DNA of 64,000 nt from Oceanobacillus sp. FSL K6-2867 (GTDB taxonomy: Bacteria > Bacillota > Bacilli > Bacillales > Amphibacillaceae), in the NCBI RefSeq assembly GCF_037963145.1, contig NZ_CP150144.1, positions 4,216,001 through 4,280,000 of the forward strand. The letters are read 5' to 3'. A program made the position numbers and the translations under genes. Shown here in pieces: positions 53,819 through 63,623 of this stretch (position 1 is the first letter of the stretch; every line of letters begins with the position of its first letter). The notes under the pieces were generated by a model that worked only from the letters and a program-made list of their open reading frames with translations, did no database searches and was not told where the DNA came from.

Positions 53819-54333
53819 TGAAAATGAACAAATCGAAATGGCTTCTATGGACCTCATTGCCCATACTTATAATTCTTATCGCATTAGGTATTTACGGTAT
53901 CGTGCTTTATAATAATTTATATAATAGCAAAACTGCAGGATTCGATGAAACAAGTAAACAAATACTTAGTCAGACATCCATTACAGAAATTGATAAAATT
54001 GAACAATATAACGGTTCGAAGGCTTACCATGTTTTATTTGGAAAAAATGGTGAGGGTGAAGAAAAGCTTATTTTTTACCCACTTGAAGGAAAAGAAAAAA
54101 GCTTGACAACAATTGACAAATCTGAAATATTGACAGAGGAAGAAATCGTCAGCAGATGGGAATCAGAATGCAATAACTGCAAGCTTATCAAAGTTACACC
54201 TGCATTAGAAGAAAACGAAGCACTATGGGAAATTGCCTATAATGACATGAATAATGATTATGTACTGGATTATAAATCCATTTATGATGGTTCTTCTGTT
54301 CACACGTATCGCTTTCAAAGAATGTTTAATTAG
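53815..54333 (+). CDS. ypmB: YpmB family membrane-anchored protein (DUF5590)
   Basis: 172 residues. N-terminal membrane span (LLWTSLPILIILIALGIYGIVLY) and an outer domain with PepSY-like features; Tyr-rich ending VHTYRFQRMF. Length and location between dinG and asnS match B. subtilis YpmB. Function unknown. aspB, which in B. subtilis lies between ypmB and asnS, is absent. Confidence 0.85.
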   Translation: MMKMNKSKWLLWTSLPILIILIALGIYGIVLYNNLYNSKTAGFDETSKQILSQTSITEIDKIEQYNGSKAYHVLFGKNGEGEEKLIFYPLEGKEKSLTTIDKSEILTEEEIVSRWESECNNCKLIKVTPALEENEALWEIAYNDMNNDYVLDYKSIYDGSSVHTYRFQRMFN

Positions 54334-54390
54334 TGCAATTCGAGCAATATGAAAATCATTTAAACTAAAGTATTTGGAGGAAATATAAAT

Positions 54391-55683
54391 ATGAAAACAA
54401 CTATTTCACAAGTTGCCAAGCATAAAGACCAAGAAGTAACAATTGGTGCATGGCTTACAAATAAACGATCCAGCGGGAAAATTGCCTTTTTGCAATTACG
54501 TGACGGAACAGGATTTATTCAAGGTGTCGTCGTAAAAAATGACGTATCTGAAGAAACGTTTCAACTCGCAAAAAGCCTTACCCAGGAAACAAGTATATAT
54601 ATTACCGGTAAAATTGTTGAAGATACAAGATCTCCTATCGGCTACGAGCTACAAGTTAGTAATATTAAAATAATTCAGGAAGCAGTTGACTATCCAATTA
54701 CACCTAAAGAACACGGAACGGAGTTCTTGATGGATCATCGTCACTTATGGTTACGTTCAAAGAAACAACATGCTGTTATGAAAATACGTAATGAAATTAT
54801 TCGCTCAACATATCAATTCTTCAATGAAAATGATTTTGTAAAAATTGATCCACCAATTCTTACAGGGTCTTCAGCAGAGGGAACAACTGAATTATTCCAC
54901 ACGAAATATTTCGATGAGGAAGCATACTTGTCACAAAGTGGACAACTGTATATGGAAGCAGCAGCAATGGCATTTGGTAAAGTATTTTCATTCGGACCAA
55001 CTTTCCGTGCAGAAAAATCAAAAACACGAAGACATCTAATCGAGTTCTGGATGATTGAACCAGAAATGGCTTTTGTCGATCATGAAGAAAGCTTAGTCAT
55101 TCAAGAAAATTACGTCAGCTATATCGCTCAATCCGTACTGAAAAACTGTAAGCTTGAACTTGAAGTTCTTGAACGAGATACAACCAAACTTGAAAATATT
55201 AAAGCGCCATTCCCGCGAATTACGTATGATGAAGCAATTGAATTGTTAAAAGAAAAAGGGTTTGATGATATCGAGTGGGGAGAAGACTTTGGAGCTCCGC
55301 ATGAAACAGCAATTGCTGAAAGCTTTGATAAGCCTGTGTTCATTACGAACTATCCAGCAGAAATTAAAGCATTTTATATGAAACCTCATCCAGAACGCTC
55401 GGATGTGGTGCTTTGTGCAGACTTAATCGCTCCAGAAGGCTACGGTGAAATCATTGGTGGTTCACAGCGTATTGATGACTTAGCATTAATGCAAGAAAAG
55501 TATGAAGAGCATGGACTGACAGGCCCAGCATATGAGTGGTACTTAGAATTATGCAAGTACGGAAGTGTGCCACATTCCGGATTTGGTTTAGGGCTTGAAC
55601 GAACGGTTGCTTGGTTGTCTGGGGTGGAGCATGTAAGAGAAACGATACCATTCCCAAGATTGCTTAATCGATTATATCCTTAA
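54391..55683 (+). CDS. asnS: Asparaginyl-tRNA synthetase
   Basis: A 430-residue class IIb synthetase. N-terminal OB fold ([24 protein letters not shown]), motif 2 [21 protein letters not shown] and motif 3 [21 protein letters not shown]. Charges tRNA-Asn directly. SD TTGGAGG. A strong terminator follows. Confidence 0.95.
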   Translation: MKTTISQVAKHKDQEVTIGAWLTNKRSSGKIAFLQLRDGTGFIQGVVVKNDVSEETFQLAKSLTQETSIYITGKIVEDTRSPIGYELQVSNIKIIQEAVDYPITPKEHGTEFLMDHRHLWLRSKKQHAVMKIRNEIIRSTYQFFNENDFVKIDPPILTGSSAEGTTELFHTKYFDEEAYLSQSGQLYMEAAAMAFGKVFSFGPTFRAEKSKTRRHLIEFWMIEPEMAFVDHEESLVIQENYVSYIAQSVLKNCKLELEVLERDTTKLENIKAPFPRITYDEAIELLKEKGFDDIEWGEDFGAPHETAIAESFDKPVFITNYPAEIKAFYMKPHPERSDVVLCADLIAPEGYGEIIGGSQRIDDLALMQEKYEEHGLTGPAYEWYLELCKYGSVPHSGFGLGLERTVAWLSGVEHVRETIPFPRLLNRLYP

Positions 55684-55693
55684 TAAGCTAATC

Positions 55694-55733
55694 TTAAAAT
55701 CCCTTGCGAATTACAAGCAAGGGATTTTAATTT
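55694..55733 (+). terminator. Terminator of asnS
   Basis: TTAAAATCCCTTGC pairs perfectly with GCAAGGGATTTTAA, followed by T. Confidence 0.88.
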
Positions 55734-55947
55734 CGTATGCACTGACGTGCTGTTATAAATATAAGCCATCCTTTAATCGTCATTTTTGAAAGTGAAATAT
55801 GAGATAAACAGCCACAAAAATCTGAATCTATTCATGGCCTTTTGGGATGTTTATGCTAACATTCAGTGAGGATTCCTGATGGATGAAGTTTCACTTTATG
55901 TTAGAATATATCTTTCATGCTATACTGGAAGAGAGGTGCAAACAAAC

Positions 55948-56628
55948 ATGGCAAATAAATTTTCCTTTCAACAGATTTTACTCAACCAATTACAAATACC
56001 AATTGAATTGCTCTCTAAATATAAGCAGTTAGGATTAAATGAAAAGGAAGTAATGTTAGTTCTTCAATTACTCCGTTTTCTTCAAAACAGAAATGATTTT
56101 CCTACTCCATATGAGCTTTCACTAAATGTAACAATGGATGAACAAGAATGTGCAAACCTATTGCGAAAATTAGTTCAAAAAAATGTTCTTGGTATTGAAA
56201 AAAAAGAAAATGAAATGAAACAGTTGAGTGAAGCTTATTCACTAGACCCACTATGGGAAAAATTATTTTTACAAGAGGAAAAACATGAAGAGCAAACGAT
56301 TGGCACAATATTTGTGGTATTTGAACAAGAATTCGGCAGACCATTATCTCCGTTTGAGATAGAAACAATTAATGCGTGGATTGATGAAGATGAAATAGCG
56401 CCAGCCTTAATCAAAGCTGGTTTACGTGAATCAGTTTTAATGGGTAAGCTTAATTTCAAGTACATCGACAGGATACTTCGCGAATGGAAAAAGAAGGGGA
56501 TTCATTCTGTTGATCAAGCCCGTAACGCGAGCAAAAAATTTCATACAACCCAAACAACTTCCAATCAAGAAAATATTCCAAAGCGTGATACATCATTCTA
56601 TTACAATTGGCTAGAGGAGGAAGATTGA
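55948..56628 (+). CDS. dnaD: Replication initiation protein DnaD
   Basis: 226 residues from ATG 55948 (SD GAGAGGTG). N-terminal winged helix (LGLNEKEVMLVLQLLRFL), C-terminal DnaD/DnaB2 domain (FEQEFGRPLSPFEIETINAWID, ALIKAGLRESVLMGKLNFKYIDRILREWKKKG), and the terminal YYNWLEEED. Needed for helicase loading at oriC and restart in low-GC Gram-positives. 4 bases before nth. Confidence 0.94.
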   Translation: MANKFSFQQILLNQLQIPIELLSKYKQLGLNEKEVMLVLQLLRFLQNRNDFPTPYELSLNVTMDEQECANLLRKLVQKNVLGIEKKENEMKQLSEAYSLDPLWEKLFLQEEKHEEQTIGTIFVVFEQEFGRPLSPFEIETINAWIDEDEIAPALIKAGLRESVLMGKLNFKYIDRILREWKKKGIHSVDQARNASKKFHTTQTTSNQENIPKRDTSFYYNWLEEED

Positions 56629-56632
56629 GACA

Positions 56633-57286
56633 ATGTTAACAAAAAAACAAATAAGATATTGCCTCGATGTAATGGAGGAGATGTTCCCAAATGCAGAAGG
56701 GGAGCTTATTCACTCCAACCCATTTGAACTTGTTATTGCCGTTTTATTGTCCGCACAATGCACTGATAAACTTGTAAATAAAGTAACAGCAGACCTTTTT
56801 AAAAAGTATAAAAAACCCGAGGATTATGTTAATGTCACATTGGAAGAGCTTGAACAAGATATAAAGTCAATTGGTCTGTATCGAACCAAGGCCAAAAATA
56901 TTAAAAAACTTTGTCAGGTTTTGATTGAAGAATATAATGGTGAAGTACCGCGCACAAAAGATGAATTAGTAAAGCTAGCGGGTGTAGGGAGGAAAACGGC
57001 AAATGTAGTTGCTTCCATTGCATTTAATGAGCCGGCAATTGCTGTAGATACACATGTAGAGCGTGTTTCCAAAAGATTAGGCATTTGCAGATGGAAGGAC
57101 TCTGTGATTCAAGTAGAAGAAACACTAATGCGTAAGGTGCCACGTGATGAATGGAGTGTAACACATCATCGCATGATTTTCTTCGGAAGATACCACTGTA
57201 AAGCCAGAAATCCCAATTGCCCGGAATGTCCATTACTTGAGCTTTGCAGAGAAGGTCAAAAACGCATGAAAAAGACGATGATATAA
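56633..57286 (+). CDS. nth: Endonuclease III
   Basis: A 217-residue DNA glycosylase/AP lyase for oxidised pyrimidines. Catalytic Lys/Asp in the helix-hairpin-helix LVKLAGVGRKTANVVASIAF and AVDTHVERV (about residues 108-144). C-terminal [4Fe-4S] motif C-x6-C-x2-C-x5-C (CKARNPNCPECPLLELC). Cotranscribed with dnaD, as in B. subtilis; ypoC does not follow. Confidence 0.95.
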   Translation: MLTKKQIRYCLDVMEEMFPNAEGELIHSNPFELVIAVLLSAQCTDKLVNKVTADLFKKYKKPEDYVNVTLEELEQDIKSIGLYRTKAKNIKKLCQVLIEEYNGEVPRTKDELVKLAGVGRKTANVVASIAFNEPAIAVDTHVERVSKRLGICRWKDSVIQVEETLMRKVPRDEWSVTHHRMIFFGRYHCKARNPNCPECPLLELCREGQKRMKKTMI

Positions 57287-57334
57287 ATTATAGAAAAAAG
57301 TCCATCCAAATGAACAAATTGCTTTAAATAAAGC

Positions 57335-57372
57335 AAAAAAGAGGTAAACTTTATTAGTTTACCTCTTTTTCT
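57335..57372. terminator. Bidirectional terminator between nth and ponA
   Basis: AAAAAGAGGTAAACT pairs perfectly with AGTTTACCTCTTTTT, with A and T runs on both sides; the genes converge. Confidence 0.88.
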
Positions 57373-57383
57373 CGTCATCGTTA

Positions 57384-60164
57384 TTACTCTTCGGCTTCTT
57401 CTTGACCTTGACCTTGTCCTTGGTCTTCTCCTTGACCTTGTCCTTGGTCATCGCCCTGGTTTTCTCCTTCTTCTTGCTCTTGTTCTTGACCTTGGTCTTC
57501 TCCTTGATCTTCATCTAGTTCAGTCTCTTCTTCGGTTTCTTCCTCTTCAGGTTCACCGCCTTCGTTTTCTTCTGGATTTTCATTAGCTTCTTCATTCGCA
57601 GGTACTTCAACAGTAGTACTTTGAGAATCACCACGGGAATTATTAGCCCCAATTGGGGTAACATTAATTGTATAGGTTTCGCCTGGTGCTGCACCACTGA
57701 TTTCAATACCATTTGATTGAACAGTTTGTGTTTGGCCATTTACAGATACTTCAAAGGATGCATCTGGTCCATCATAATTCCAATTTACATCAATGATAGA
57801 AGATGCGGCAATATATTCTGCCGTTAAGCCGCTAACCGCTGGAATATCTTCCTCTTCATTTTCTTCCTCATCTTCACCTGAAACTGTTACAGAAGTGGTA
57901 CTTGGATCACTTTTCATGGATCCGCTAATAGCAACAACCTGTATTTCATAAACAGCCCCTGGTTCCACTTCACTAATTTCCATTGACATATCTTCCGTAG
58001 AGGATAGTTTTTGCATTTGACCGCCGTCTACACTTGCACTTACTTCAAAGCTAATGTCCTCATCAGAATTATAATTCCACTCAATTTGAATGGAGTTCGA
58101 TTCCTCATCATAGGCTGCATTTAATCCAGAAACTGGATCTAATTGGTCAAATTTCTCTGATGTTTGTTTTGGTTCTGTCCCTTTAACAAATAGCTCGGTA
58201 ATTTTATCTGAGCTTGGTGTATAGTCACTTGGCAATGCAGGTGGGTTCGAACCTTTCTCTACCGTGACCTCTACCACAGAATCTGGTTTTTCAAAATCAG
58301 GTGTTTCAATTCCTTCAGATATTTTCTGCATGGCGTTTTTAAACAATGCTTGTGCAATTTTTGTATCAGTTAACGATGTTCGTTTTCCATCTTCTGTATA
58401 ACCGCCAGTCCATGCTGCAATTGTATAATTCGTACTGTAACCAGCAAACCAAGAATCCCGATTTTCATTTGTCGTACCAGTTTTACCAGCTACAGGTACA
58501 CCAGGTACACTTGCTGCTGTACCAGTACCACTCGTAACAGCTGATTTTAACATATCTGTAACCATGTACGCGGTATAATCTGACATTGCTGCATTTGATT
58601 CCGGTGTTAAATCAACTACTCTTCCGTCTGGAAATTCAACGCTTGTTACAGCATATGGCTCTGTATAAATTCCTTGATTCCCAAATGCATGGTATGCTCC
58701 AGCTAATTGAAGTGGTGTAACATTTGTTTCAGTCCCGCCTATAGCATCGCGAACAGCCATTTGGTCATTATGGAACTTGATTCCCAGGCCTTCAGCAAAT
58801 CCTTGCGCCTTGTCTACTCCAACTTCATCTAATATTTTCAAAGTCGGCACATTTAAGGATTGGTTCAGGGCGTGCCGCATTGTTATCCAACCTGCATGGC
58901 TTCGATTCCAGTTTCGGACCGGAGAAGATCCTGGTATTTCATACGGTGCATCATCATTAACCTGGTGATAGGTGGAGAGCTTATTGTATTCAATTGCCGG
59001 ACCAAAAGACATTATCGGTTTGGCTGTTGAACCAAGCTGACTCCCTCCGCGAATGGCGTAATTCCATCCACCCTCGTTATTTCTGCTTCCGCCAATCGCT
59101 TGAATCGCACCGCTTTTTGTATCCAATACAGCCATAGCCGCTTGCATATTGTCGTCAGAATAGGTAATTGGATTTTCTTCACTGTCATTAAGTAAAAATT
59201 CTACGTATTCCTGTGCTTTTGGATCAATAGTTGTATAAACCTTCAAGCCATCTGAATAGATGTCTGCATCGCCGACTTTCTCTCTAACCTCTTTATCAAC
59301 CTGTTGAAGGAATGCTTCATACGGTGTTGGATCTGGGCGAGATTCAACAAGCAGGGAAGGGATGTCTACGTTTCTGGCTTCATCGGCTTCTTCTTGTGTA
59401 ATTTTCCCATGTCTAACCATTAATGTCAGCACCGTATTCATTCGCTTTTCCGTTAATTCCGGATTCTCAAAAGGATTATATGCAGTTGGGCGCTGTGGCA
59501 ACCCTGCAAGTATTGCTATTTCAGGCAAGGTTAAGTCATGTAAATCTGTTTTGCCGAAATAATTTTTAGCTGCTTGCGCTACGCCATATGCTCGATTACC
59601 GTAAAAGACTTTATTTAGGTAGAACTCTAAAATTTCTTCTTTAGAATATTGTCTTTCCAACTGTAATGCCAGCCACTGTTCCTGTACCTTTAAACTTATT
59701 TTCTTGTCAGGTGGCAAGAATGATTTCTCAACAACCTGATGTGTAATGGTACTAGCACCTTGGGAGCCAAATCCGTCGGAAATATTCGCTAATACTGCTC
59801 CACCAAGTCTTCGTAAATCAATACCCGAGTGTTCAAAGAACCTTGCATCCTCCGTAGCGGTAACCGCATCTATTAATTCTTGGGGTAAATCCTCATACGA
59901 TATTTTTGTTCTTTTTTCATCTCCGCTTAGACTTGCGAATTCTTCTCCATACTTGTCATAAACAGTAGAAGAGAAGGTATCCTCTAATTTTGCTGGGTCC
60001 AAATCTGGAGCTGTTGCAATCCAGTATGCAGCTAAACCTGCACCACTGACTCCGAGTATTAAAAATATCAGTAGAATGGAGAATACTATTTTCTTCCAAA
60101 TGGGTTTCTTTTTTGTTTTCTTTTGTTTTCTTCTTGCTGATCGACTCTGGCTGTTTTCTGCCAT
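57384..60164 (-). CDS. ponA: Penicillin-binding protein 1A/1B
   Basis: A 926-residue bifunctional class A PBP. Basic cytoplasmic tail, one span (about 28-50), glycosyltransferase GT51 (ATEDARFFEHSGIDLRRLGG, about 103), transpeptidase (GSTAKP near 380 with the active Ser; AGKTGTTNENRDSWF near 550). Then two fibronectin type III repeats (about 690-860) and a low-complexity tail of Glu, Gln, Asp and Gly (residues about 870-926). The FN3 tail resembles B. subtilis PonA, but the acidic EDQGQGQ-type end is unusual. SD GGAGGT; 18 bases after recU. Confidence 0.94.
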   Translation of the reverse strand: MAENSQSRSARRKQKKTKKKPIWKKIVFSILLIFLILGVSGAGLAAYWIATAPDLDPAKLEDTFSSTVYDKYGEEFASLSGDEKRTKISYEDLPQELIDAVTATEDARFFEHSGIDLRRLGGAVLANISDGFGSQGASTITHQVVEKSFLPPDKKISLKVQEQWLALQLERQYSKEEILEFYLNKVFYGNRAYGVAQAAKNYFGKTDLHDLTLPEIAILAGLPQRPTAYNPFENPELTEKRMNTVLTLMVRHGKITQEEADEARNVDIPSLLVESRPDPTPYEAFLQQVDKEVREKVGDADIYSDGLKVYTTIDPKAQEYVEFLLNDSEENPITYSDDNMQAAMAVLDTKSGAIQAIGGSRNNEGGWNYAIRGGSQLGSTAKPIMSFGPAIEYNKLSTYHQVNDDAPYEIPGSSPVRNWNRSHAGWITMRHALNQSLNVPTLKILDEVGVDKAQGFAEGLGIKFHNDQMAVRDAIGGTETNVTPLQLAGAYHAFGNQGIYTEPYAVTSVEFPDGRVVDLTPESNAAMSDYTAYMVTDMLKSAVTSGTGTAASVPGVPVAGKTGTTNENRDSWFAGYSTNYTIAAWTGGYTEDGKRTSLTDTKIAQALFKNAMQKISEGIETPDFEKPDSVVEVTVEKGSNPPALPSDYTPSSDKITELFVKGTEPKQTSEKFDQLDPVSGLNAAYDEESNSIQIEWNYNSDEDISFEVSASVDGGQMQKLSSTEDMSMEISEVEPGAVYEIQVVAISGSMKSDPSTTSVTVSGEDEEENEEEDIPAVSGLTAEYIAASSIIDVNWNYDGPDASFEVSVNGQTQTVQSNGIEISGAAPGETYTINVTPIGANNSRGDSQSTTVEVPANEEANENPEENEGGEPEEEETEEETELDEDQGEDQGQEQEQEEGENQGDDQGQGQGEDQGQGQGQEEAEE

Positions 60165-60182
60165 CGTTCTATACCTCCGTCT

Positions 60183-60767
60183 CTAAAAATAAAGCTTATC
60201 TATAATGGATAAATAATCAATACGCTTTTGAAAGTGAAATGGGATTGAATAGCTTTCCTGTTGAATTTTCTCATATGAAATGGATTTCTTCCCATTATTT
60301 AATTTGTCGTTCCAAAACTGGAAAAGTTTCTTTGCCTCTAAAAAATATGCTTCATCATAGGTCGCAAACCGAATAATAATAAAACAAATTCCGCCTTGAT
60401 TAATAATTGCTTTCATATGTTCGATTTGATGTTCATGTATGTTCGCTAAAGGAAAAAGCGTTTTATTTTTCGTTTCCTTTGCTTCAAAGTCGATATATTT
60501 ACCTCGATAAATACCATTATAATCTGTAGTAGAAGCTTGCTTAAAATATGCCTCTGTGATTACAGCTGCACTTCGTTTTGGATAATTTACATTTACAATT
60601 TGGACAGGTGTCGGTTTTTTATGAATGACTGCTTTACCCGTATCAAGATAAAATTTATTCGTAATATTAATATCCTCTTCCAAGGACATCCCTCGGTTGC
60701 TAAATGTATTTTTATTTTGTTTTATCCTGACTGGCATCATTTTTTTTTGCCCATTTGGATAGTTCAA
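60183..60767 (-). CDS. recU: Holliday junction resolvase RecU
   Basis: 194 residues from TTG 60767 (GGGAGGG upstream); family proteins begin (M)NYPNGxxxx here. Central blocks [56 protein letters not shown] carry the nuclease Asp/Glu/Lys. Resolves recombination junctions and modulates RecA. Operon with ponA, a conserved Firmicutes pairing. A frame extending to 60869 is not conserved. Confidence 0.93.
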   Translation of the reverse strand: MNYPNGQKKMMPVRIKQNKNTFSNRGMSLEEDINITNKFYLDTGKAVIHKKPTPVQIVNVNYPKRSAAVITEAYFKQASTTDYNGIYRGKYIDFEAKETKNKTLFPLANIHEHQIEHMKAIINQGGICFIIIRFATYDEAYFLEAKKLFQFWNDKLNNGKKSISYEKIQQESYSIPFHFQKRIDYLSIIDKLYF

Positions 60768-60891
60768 AAGATATTCCCTCCCAGCATATGAAAGTATAAT
60801 ATCAGAAAAAGAGGTAAATGATAACTTTAAACCACAAAGAATAATGTATTCTAATTGTATAGAACACAAAAGTTTTTGTAGTTAGTACTTT

Positions 60892-60900
60892 ATTATACCA
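60892..60900 (-). promoter_or_regulatory. Extended -10 promoter of recU-ponA
   Basis: TGGTATAAT on the - strand (complement of 60892-60900), about 125 bases upstream of recU. No strong -35. The rest of 60901-61104 shows no gene. Confidence 0.4.
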
Positions 60901-61104
60901 TGATATAACACATTAAAACTGCTCACTTTATTGACAATTTAACGATTGTTCATTTGACACCTTCCCATACTTTATTGTACATAATTTCACAATTGATTCA
61001 AGTTTATAACGGTTGTTAAACAGAAATGTAATTGTACTGTAAACATAGATTACAGGGAGTAGTAACAAAGTTATCCTAATAATATTAGGTAATGGTAATC
61101 ATGT

Positions 61105-61140
61105 AAAAGGATTTGTGTAATTTATTAACACAAATCCTTT
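61105..61140 (-). terminator. Terminator of sspM
   Basis: A perfect 13-bp stem (AAAGGATTTGTGT with its complement) about 20 bases beyond the sspM stop on the - strand; a short T run follows. Confidence 0.65.
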
Positions 61141-61160
61141 CCTATTAAATAGTTATTTAT

Positions 61161-61265
61161 TTAAGTAGATGGGCGGTTTGGACCATTTAATTTTTTGTCA
61201 CCAGTTTTCAACGATTTTTCTTCACGACCAGCTGCATTTTTACGTGCGTTCTTAGCTTGTTTCAA
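61161..61265 (-). CDS. sspM: Small acid-soluble spore protein M-like
   Basis: 34 residues from TTG 61265, preceded by AAAGGGGGTGAT. Lys/Arg/Ala-rich, ending in DKKLNGPNRPST, which closely matches the end of B. subtilis SspM (DKKLGGPNRPST), also 34 residues and in the same genomic neighbourhood. A minor forespore protein expected to be under sigma-G; no clear sigma-G promoter was identified. Confidence 0.8.
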   Translation of the reverse strand: MKQAKNARKNAAGREEKSLKTGDKKLNGPNRPST

Positions 61266-61324
61266 CGATATCACCCCCTTTGTTTCTAGTCTGTCTCATT
61301 TCAGTGAAAAAATAACCCTTTTCA

Positions 61325-61354
61325 CTAGTTTTGTAAGATTGCTTCTAGTTTTGT
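61325..61354. repeat. 10-bp direct repeats with 20-bp period upstream of sspM
   Basis: CTAGTTTTGT occurs at 61325-61334 and 61345-61354, exactly 20 bases apart (two helical turns); a related CTAGTCTGT is at 61286. They lie between sspM (-) and the gene at 61426 (+). Possible regulator sites. Confidence 0.35.
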
Positions 61355-61425
61355 CGAAGAGGAAGGGGAGTAGATGATTAATGGGGAATATAGCTTATAA
61401 CAAATAAAAATATAAGGGTGATAAT

Positions 61426-61623
61426 ATGACTTATCCTTTAAAAGCGCAAACAGGCATTAGCAAAAGCGAGGCACATCATACATTACAGCAAATGGAGGAT
61501 CAGTTGCTTTTTATCGATCAAAAACTGAAAGTTCATGTAGACCGTGAAGTATGGTTGCATTTTCAAAATGAAATTCATCAGATTGATTTTACAAAATCGT
61601 CCATTGAAAAAATGAGAGCCTAA
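61426..61623 (+). CDS. Small hypothetical protein upstream of yppE
   Basis: 65 residues, soluble and helical, with MEDQLLFIDQKLKVHVDREVWLHFQNEI. A start ATG with GGGTGAT upstream. Not recognised; its place corresponds to the small ypp genes of B. subtilis (yppD region). Composition resembles its neighbours. Confidence 0.6.
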   Translation: MTYPLKAQTGISKSEAHHTLQQMEDQLLFIDQKLKVHVDREVWLHFQNEIHQIDFTKSSIEKMRA

Positions 61624-61703
61624 TACGAAATAGGTGCCTTCTAGATATAAAAATGATAAAGTAGGGTATACAGTTATAAACAAATTAAAGGCGGAAATGC
61701 ATT

Positions 61704-62054
61704 ATGGAATTAAAAAAACAAACAGAAAGTCTGAAAAGTCACCTTAACCTGTTGAAAATTAAATTTGAGCAAAATGCTCCCCCAGAAAACAGTAGAGATA
61801 AGACGTTTTTTTTGAAAGTCAGAGAAGAAACGTTGCCAATTTATACTTTATTGGACGAATGGGAAACTACAGCTTTAAAAGTAGTTAAAAATAGAGAAGC
61901 AAAGGTGCACCCTCATCAAGTAGCATCAACAAGGGAAAATATGGAGCTTTTATTAATGCATAGCTACTATATTGATGTGCGCAGGAAACGATATATGGAA
62001 TTATATACATCCATTTTGTATGTGTTTGATTTGTTGTTGGAAGATATATCATAA
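61704..62054 (+). CDS. yppE: DUF1798 family protein YppE
   Basis: 116 residues, all helical, matching DUF1798/YppE (123 residues in B. subtilis): DKTFFLKVREETLPIYTLLDEWE and VHPHQVASTRENMELLLMHSYYIDVRRKRYME. Function unknown. SD AAAGGCGG. Confidence 0.78.
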   Translation: MELKKQTESLKSHLNLLKIKFEQNAPPENSRDKTFFLKVREETLPIYTLLDEWETTALKVVKNREAKVHPHQVASTRENMELLLMHSYYIDVRRKRYMELYTSILYVFDLLLEDIS

Positions 62055-62117
62055 TTTCCTTAGAAATAACTTTACAATTATTCTAATTTCTCCTATAATA
62101 ACTTGCACTATAGCTAA

Positions 62118-62531
<414 letters not shown>

Positions 62532-62584
62532 AGAGTAATATCTCCCCTTTATAGGTAGTTACTTTTTCCTTATTTACGTAAAAT

Positions 62585-62614
62585 AAAGGAGACTGATATT
62601 CAGTTTCCTTTTTT
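62585..62614 (+). terminator. Terminator of cdd
   Basis: AAAGGAGACTGA pairs with TCAGTTTCCTTT (one mismatch), 3-base loop, then T run. An extended -10 TGGTATAAT follows at once, probably for gpsB. Confidence 0.78.
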
Positions 62615-62728
62615 ATGGTATAATAAAAGTATAATTTGGTAATAATGCTTCTTTTGATTCATACATTTATAATTGAACCTGAATAATTCTATTAAAAATA
62701 GTATAGATGAAGATCATGAGGTGATGAA

Positions 62729-63037
62729 ATGAGTATAAATCGAGTTCAGCTTAGTGGAAAAGATATTTTGGAAAAGGATTTTAAAACAGCAATGCGAGGA
62801 TATAATCAAGAAGAGGTTGATGAATTTTTAGATATTATCATACAAGATTATGATTTATTTAAACAGGAAATTGATCGATTGCAAGCCGAAAACGAAAAGT
62901 TGAGAAAAAATTCTACAGAACAAACAAGATCAAGAACGCCACAACCTACTAGTCAAGTGAATTATGACGTATTAAAGCGTCTGTCCAATTTAGAAAAAGC
63001 AGTTTTCGGAAAAAAATTCGTTGAGTCAAGTGAATAA
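62729..63037 (+). CDS. gpsB: Cell-cycle protein GpsB
   Basis: 102 residues. DivIVA-like N-terminus with GKDILEKDFKTAMRGYNQEEVDEFLDIIIQDYD (residues 10-42), a coiled coil (FKQEIDRLQAENEKLRK), Thr/Pro-rich linker, and the C-terminal trimerisation helix NYDVLKRLSNLEKAVFG. Moves PBP1a between side wall and septum; ponA is nearby. Precedes rnpB as in B. subtilis. Confidence 0.95.
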   Translation: MSINRVQLSGKDILEKDFKTAMRGYNQEEVDEFLDIIIQDYDLFKQEIDRLQAENEKLRKNSTEQTRSRTPQPTSQVNYDVLKRLSNLEKAVFGKKFVESSE

Positions 63038-63119
63038 CTTGTTATCGTGATTAACAATGTGTTTGATAATGTGATTCAGTAGTTGAAAAATATTTGCTAA
63101 TATGTTATGGTTATAAGTA

Positions 63120-63516
63120 CGGTAATTAAATGCTCATGTAATCGCTGCGTGTAAATGCAGAGGAAAGTCCATGCTCACACAGACTGAGATGTCTGTAGTG
63201 TTCGTGCTTGATGAATTCATAAGTCAAGGTAGCTAATTGCTAACGGCAGAAGACATTCCTAAGTCAAAGGTGATATGGAATTATTCTTGAAAGTGCCACA
63301 GTGACGTAGCTGGATGGAAACATTTCAGGTGGAACGAGGTAAACCCCACGAGTGAGCAACCCAAATAATGGTAGGGGCATCCTTTAGTAGGGAATTCAAC
63401 CGAAAAAGGGACAAGTCTAAACTTGTAGATAGATGATTACAGCCGGAGTACGAGGTTGACCACCGTTTGCAGTACAATGGTACAGAACATGGCTTATCGA
63501 GCATTTAATGGTCTGA
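63120..63516 (+). ncRNA. rnpB: RNase P RNA, type B
   Basis: The catalytic RNA for tRNA 5' processing. Conserved segments match B. subtilis: GTAATCGCTGC (63138), GAGGAAAGTCCATGCTC (63160), GAAAGTGCCACAGTGACG (63289), GGTAAACCCCACGAG, GTAGATAGATGATTACAGCC and ACAGAACATGGCTTA. The P1 helix is ATTAAATGCTC (63125) with GAGCATTTAAT (63499). Ends are approximate. Confidence 0.95.
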
Positions 63517-63526
63517 ATACGAATCG

Positions 63527-63568
63527 AAACCTTTCTTTGCCGACAACGGTACAGGAAAGGTTTTTTTA
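63527..63568 (+). terminator. Terminator of rnpB
   Basis: AAACCTTTC with GAAAGGTTT and a long loop, followed by seven T. Confidence 0.8.
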
Positions 63569-63623
63569 ATTTTTATGTTCTATGGTAAACTAGTACTAAC
63601 TTAAAATTGAAGGGAATAGTTGG

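Noticed and set aside
57395..57560. Short tandem DNA repeats that could suggest a CRISPR-like or satellite array
   Set aside because: They are in-frame codons for the Glu/Gln/Gly tail of ponA; no regular spacers.
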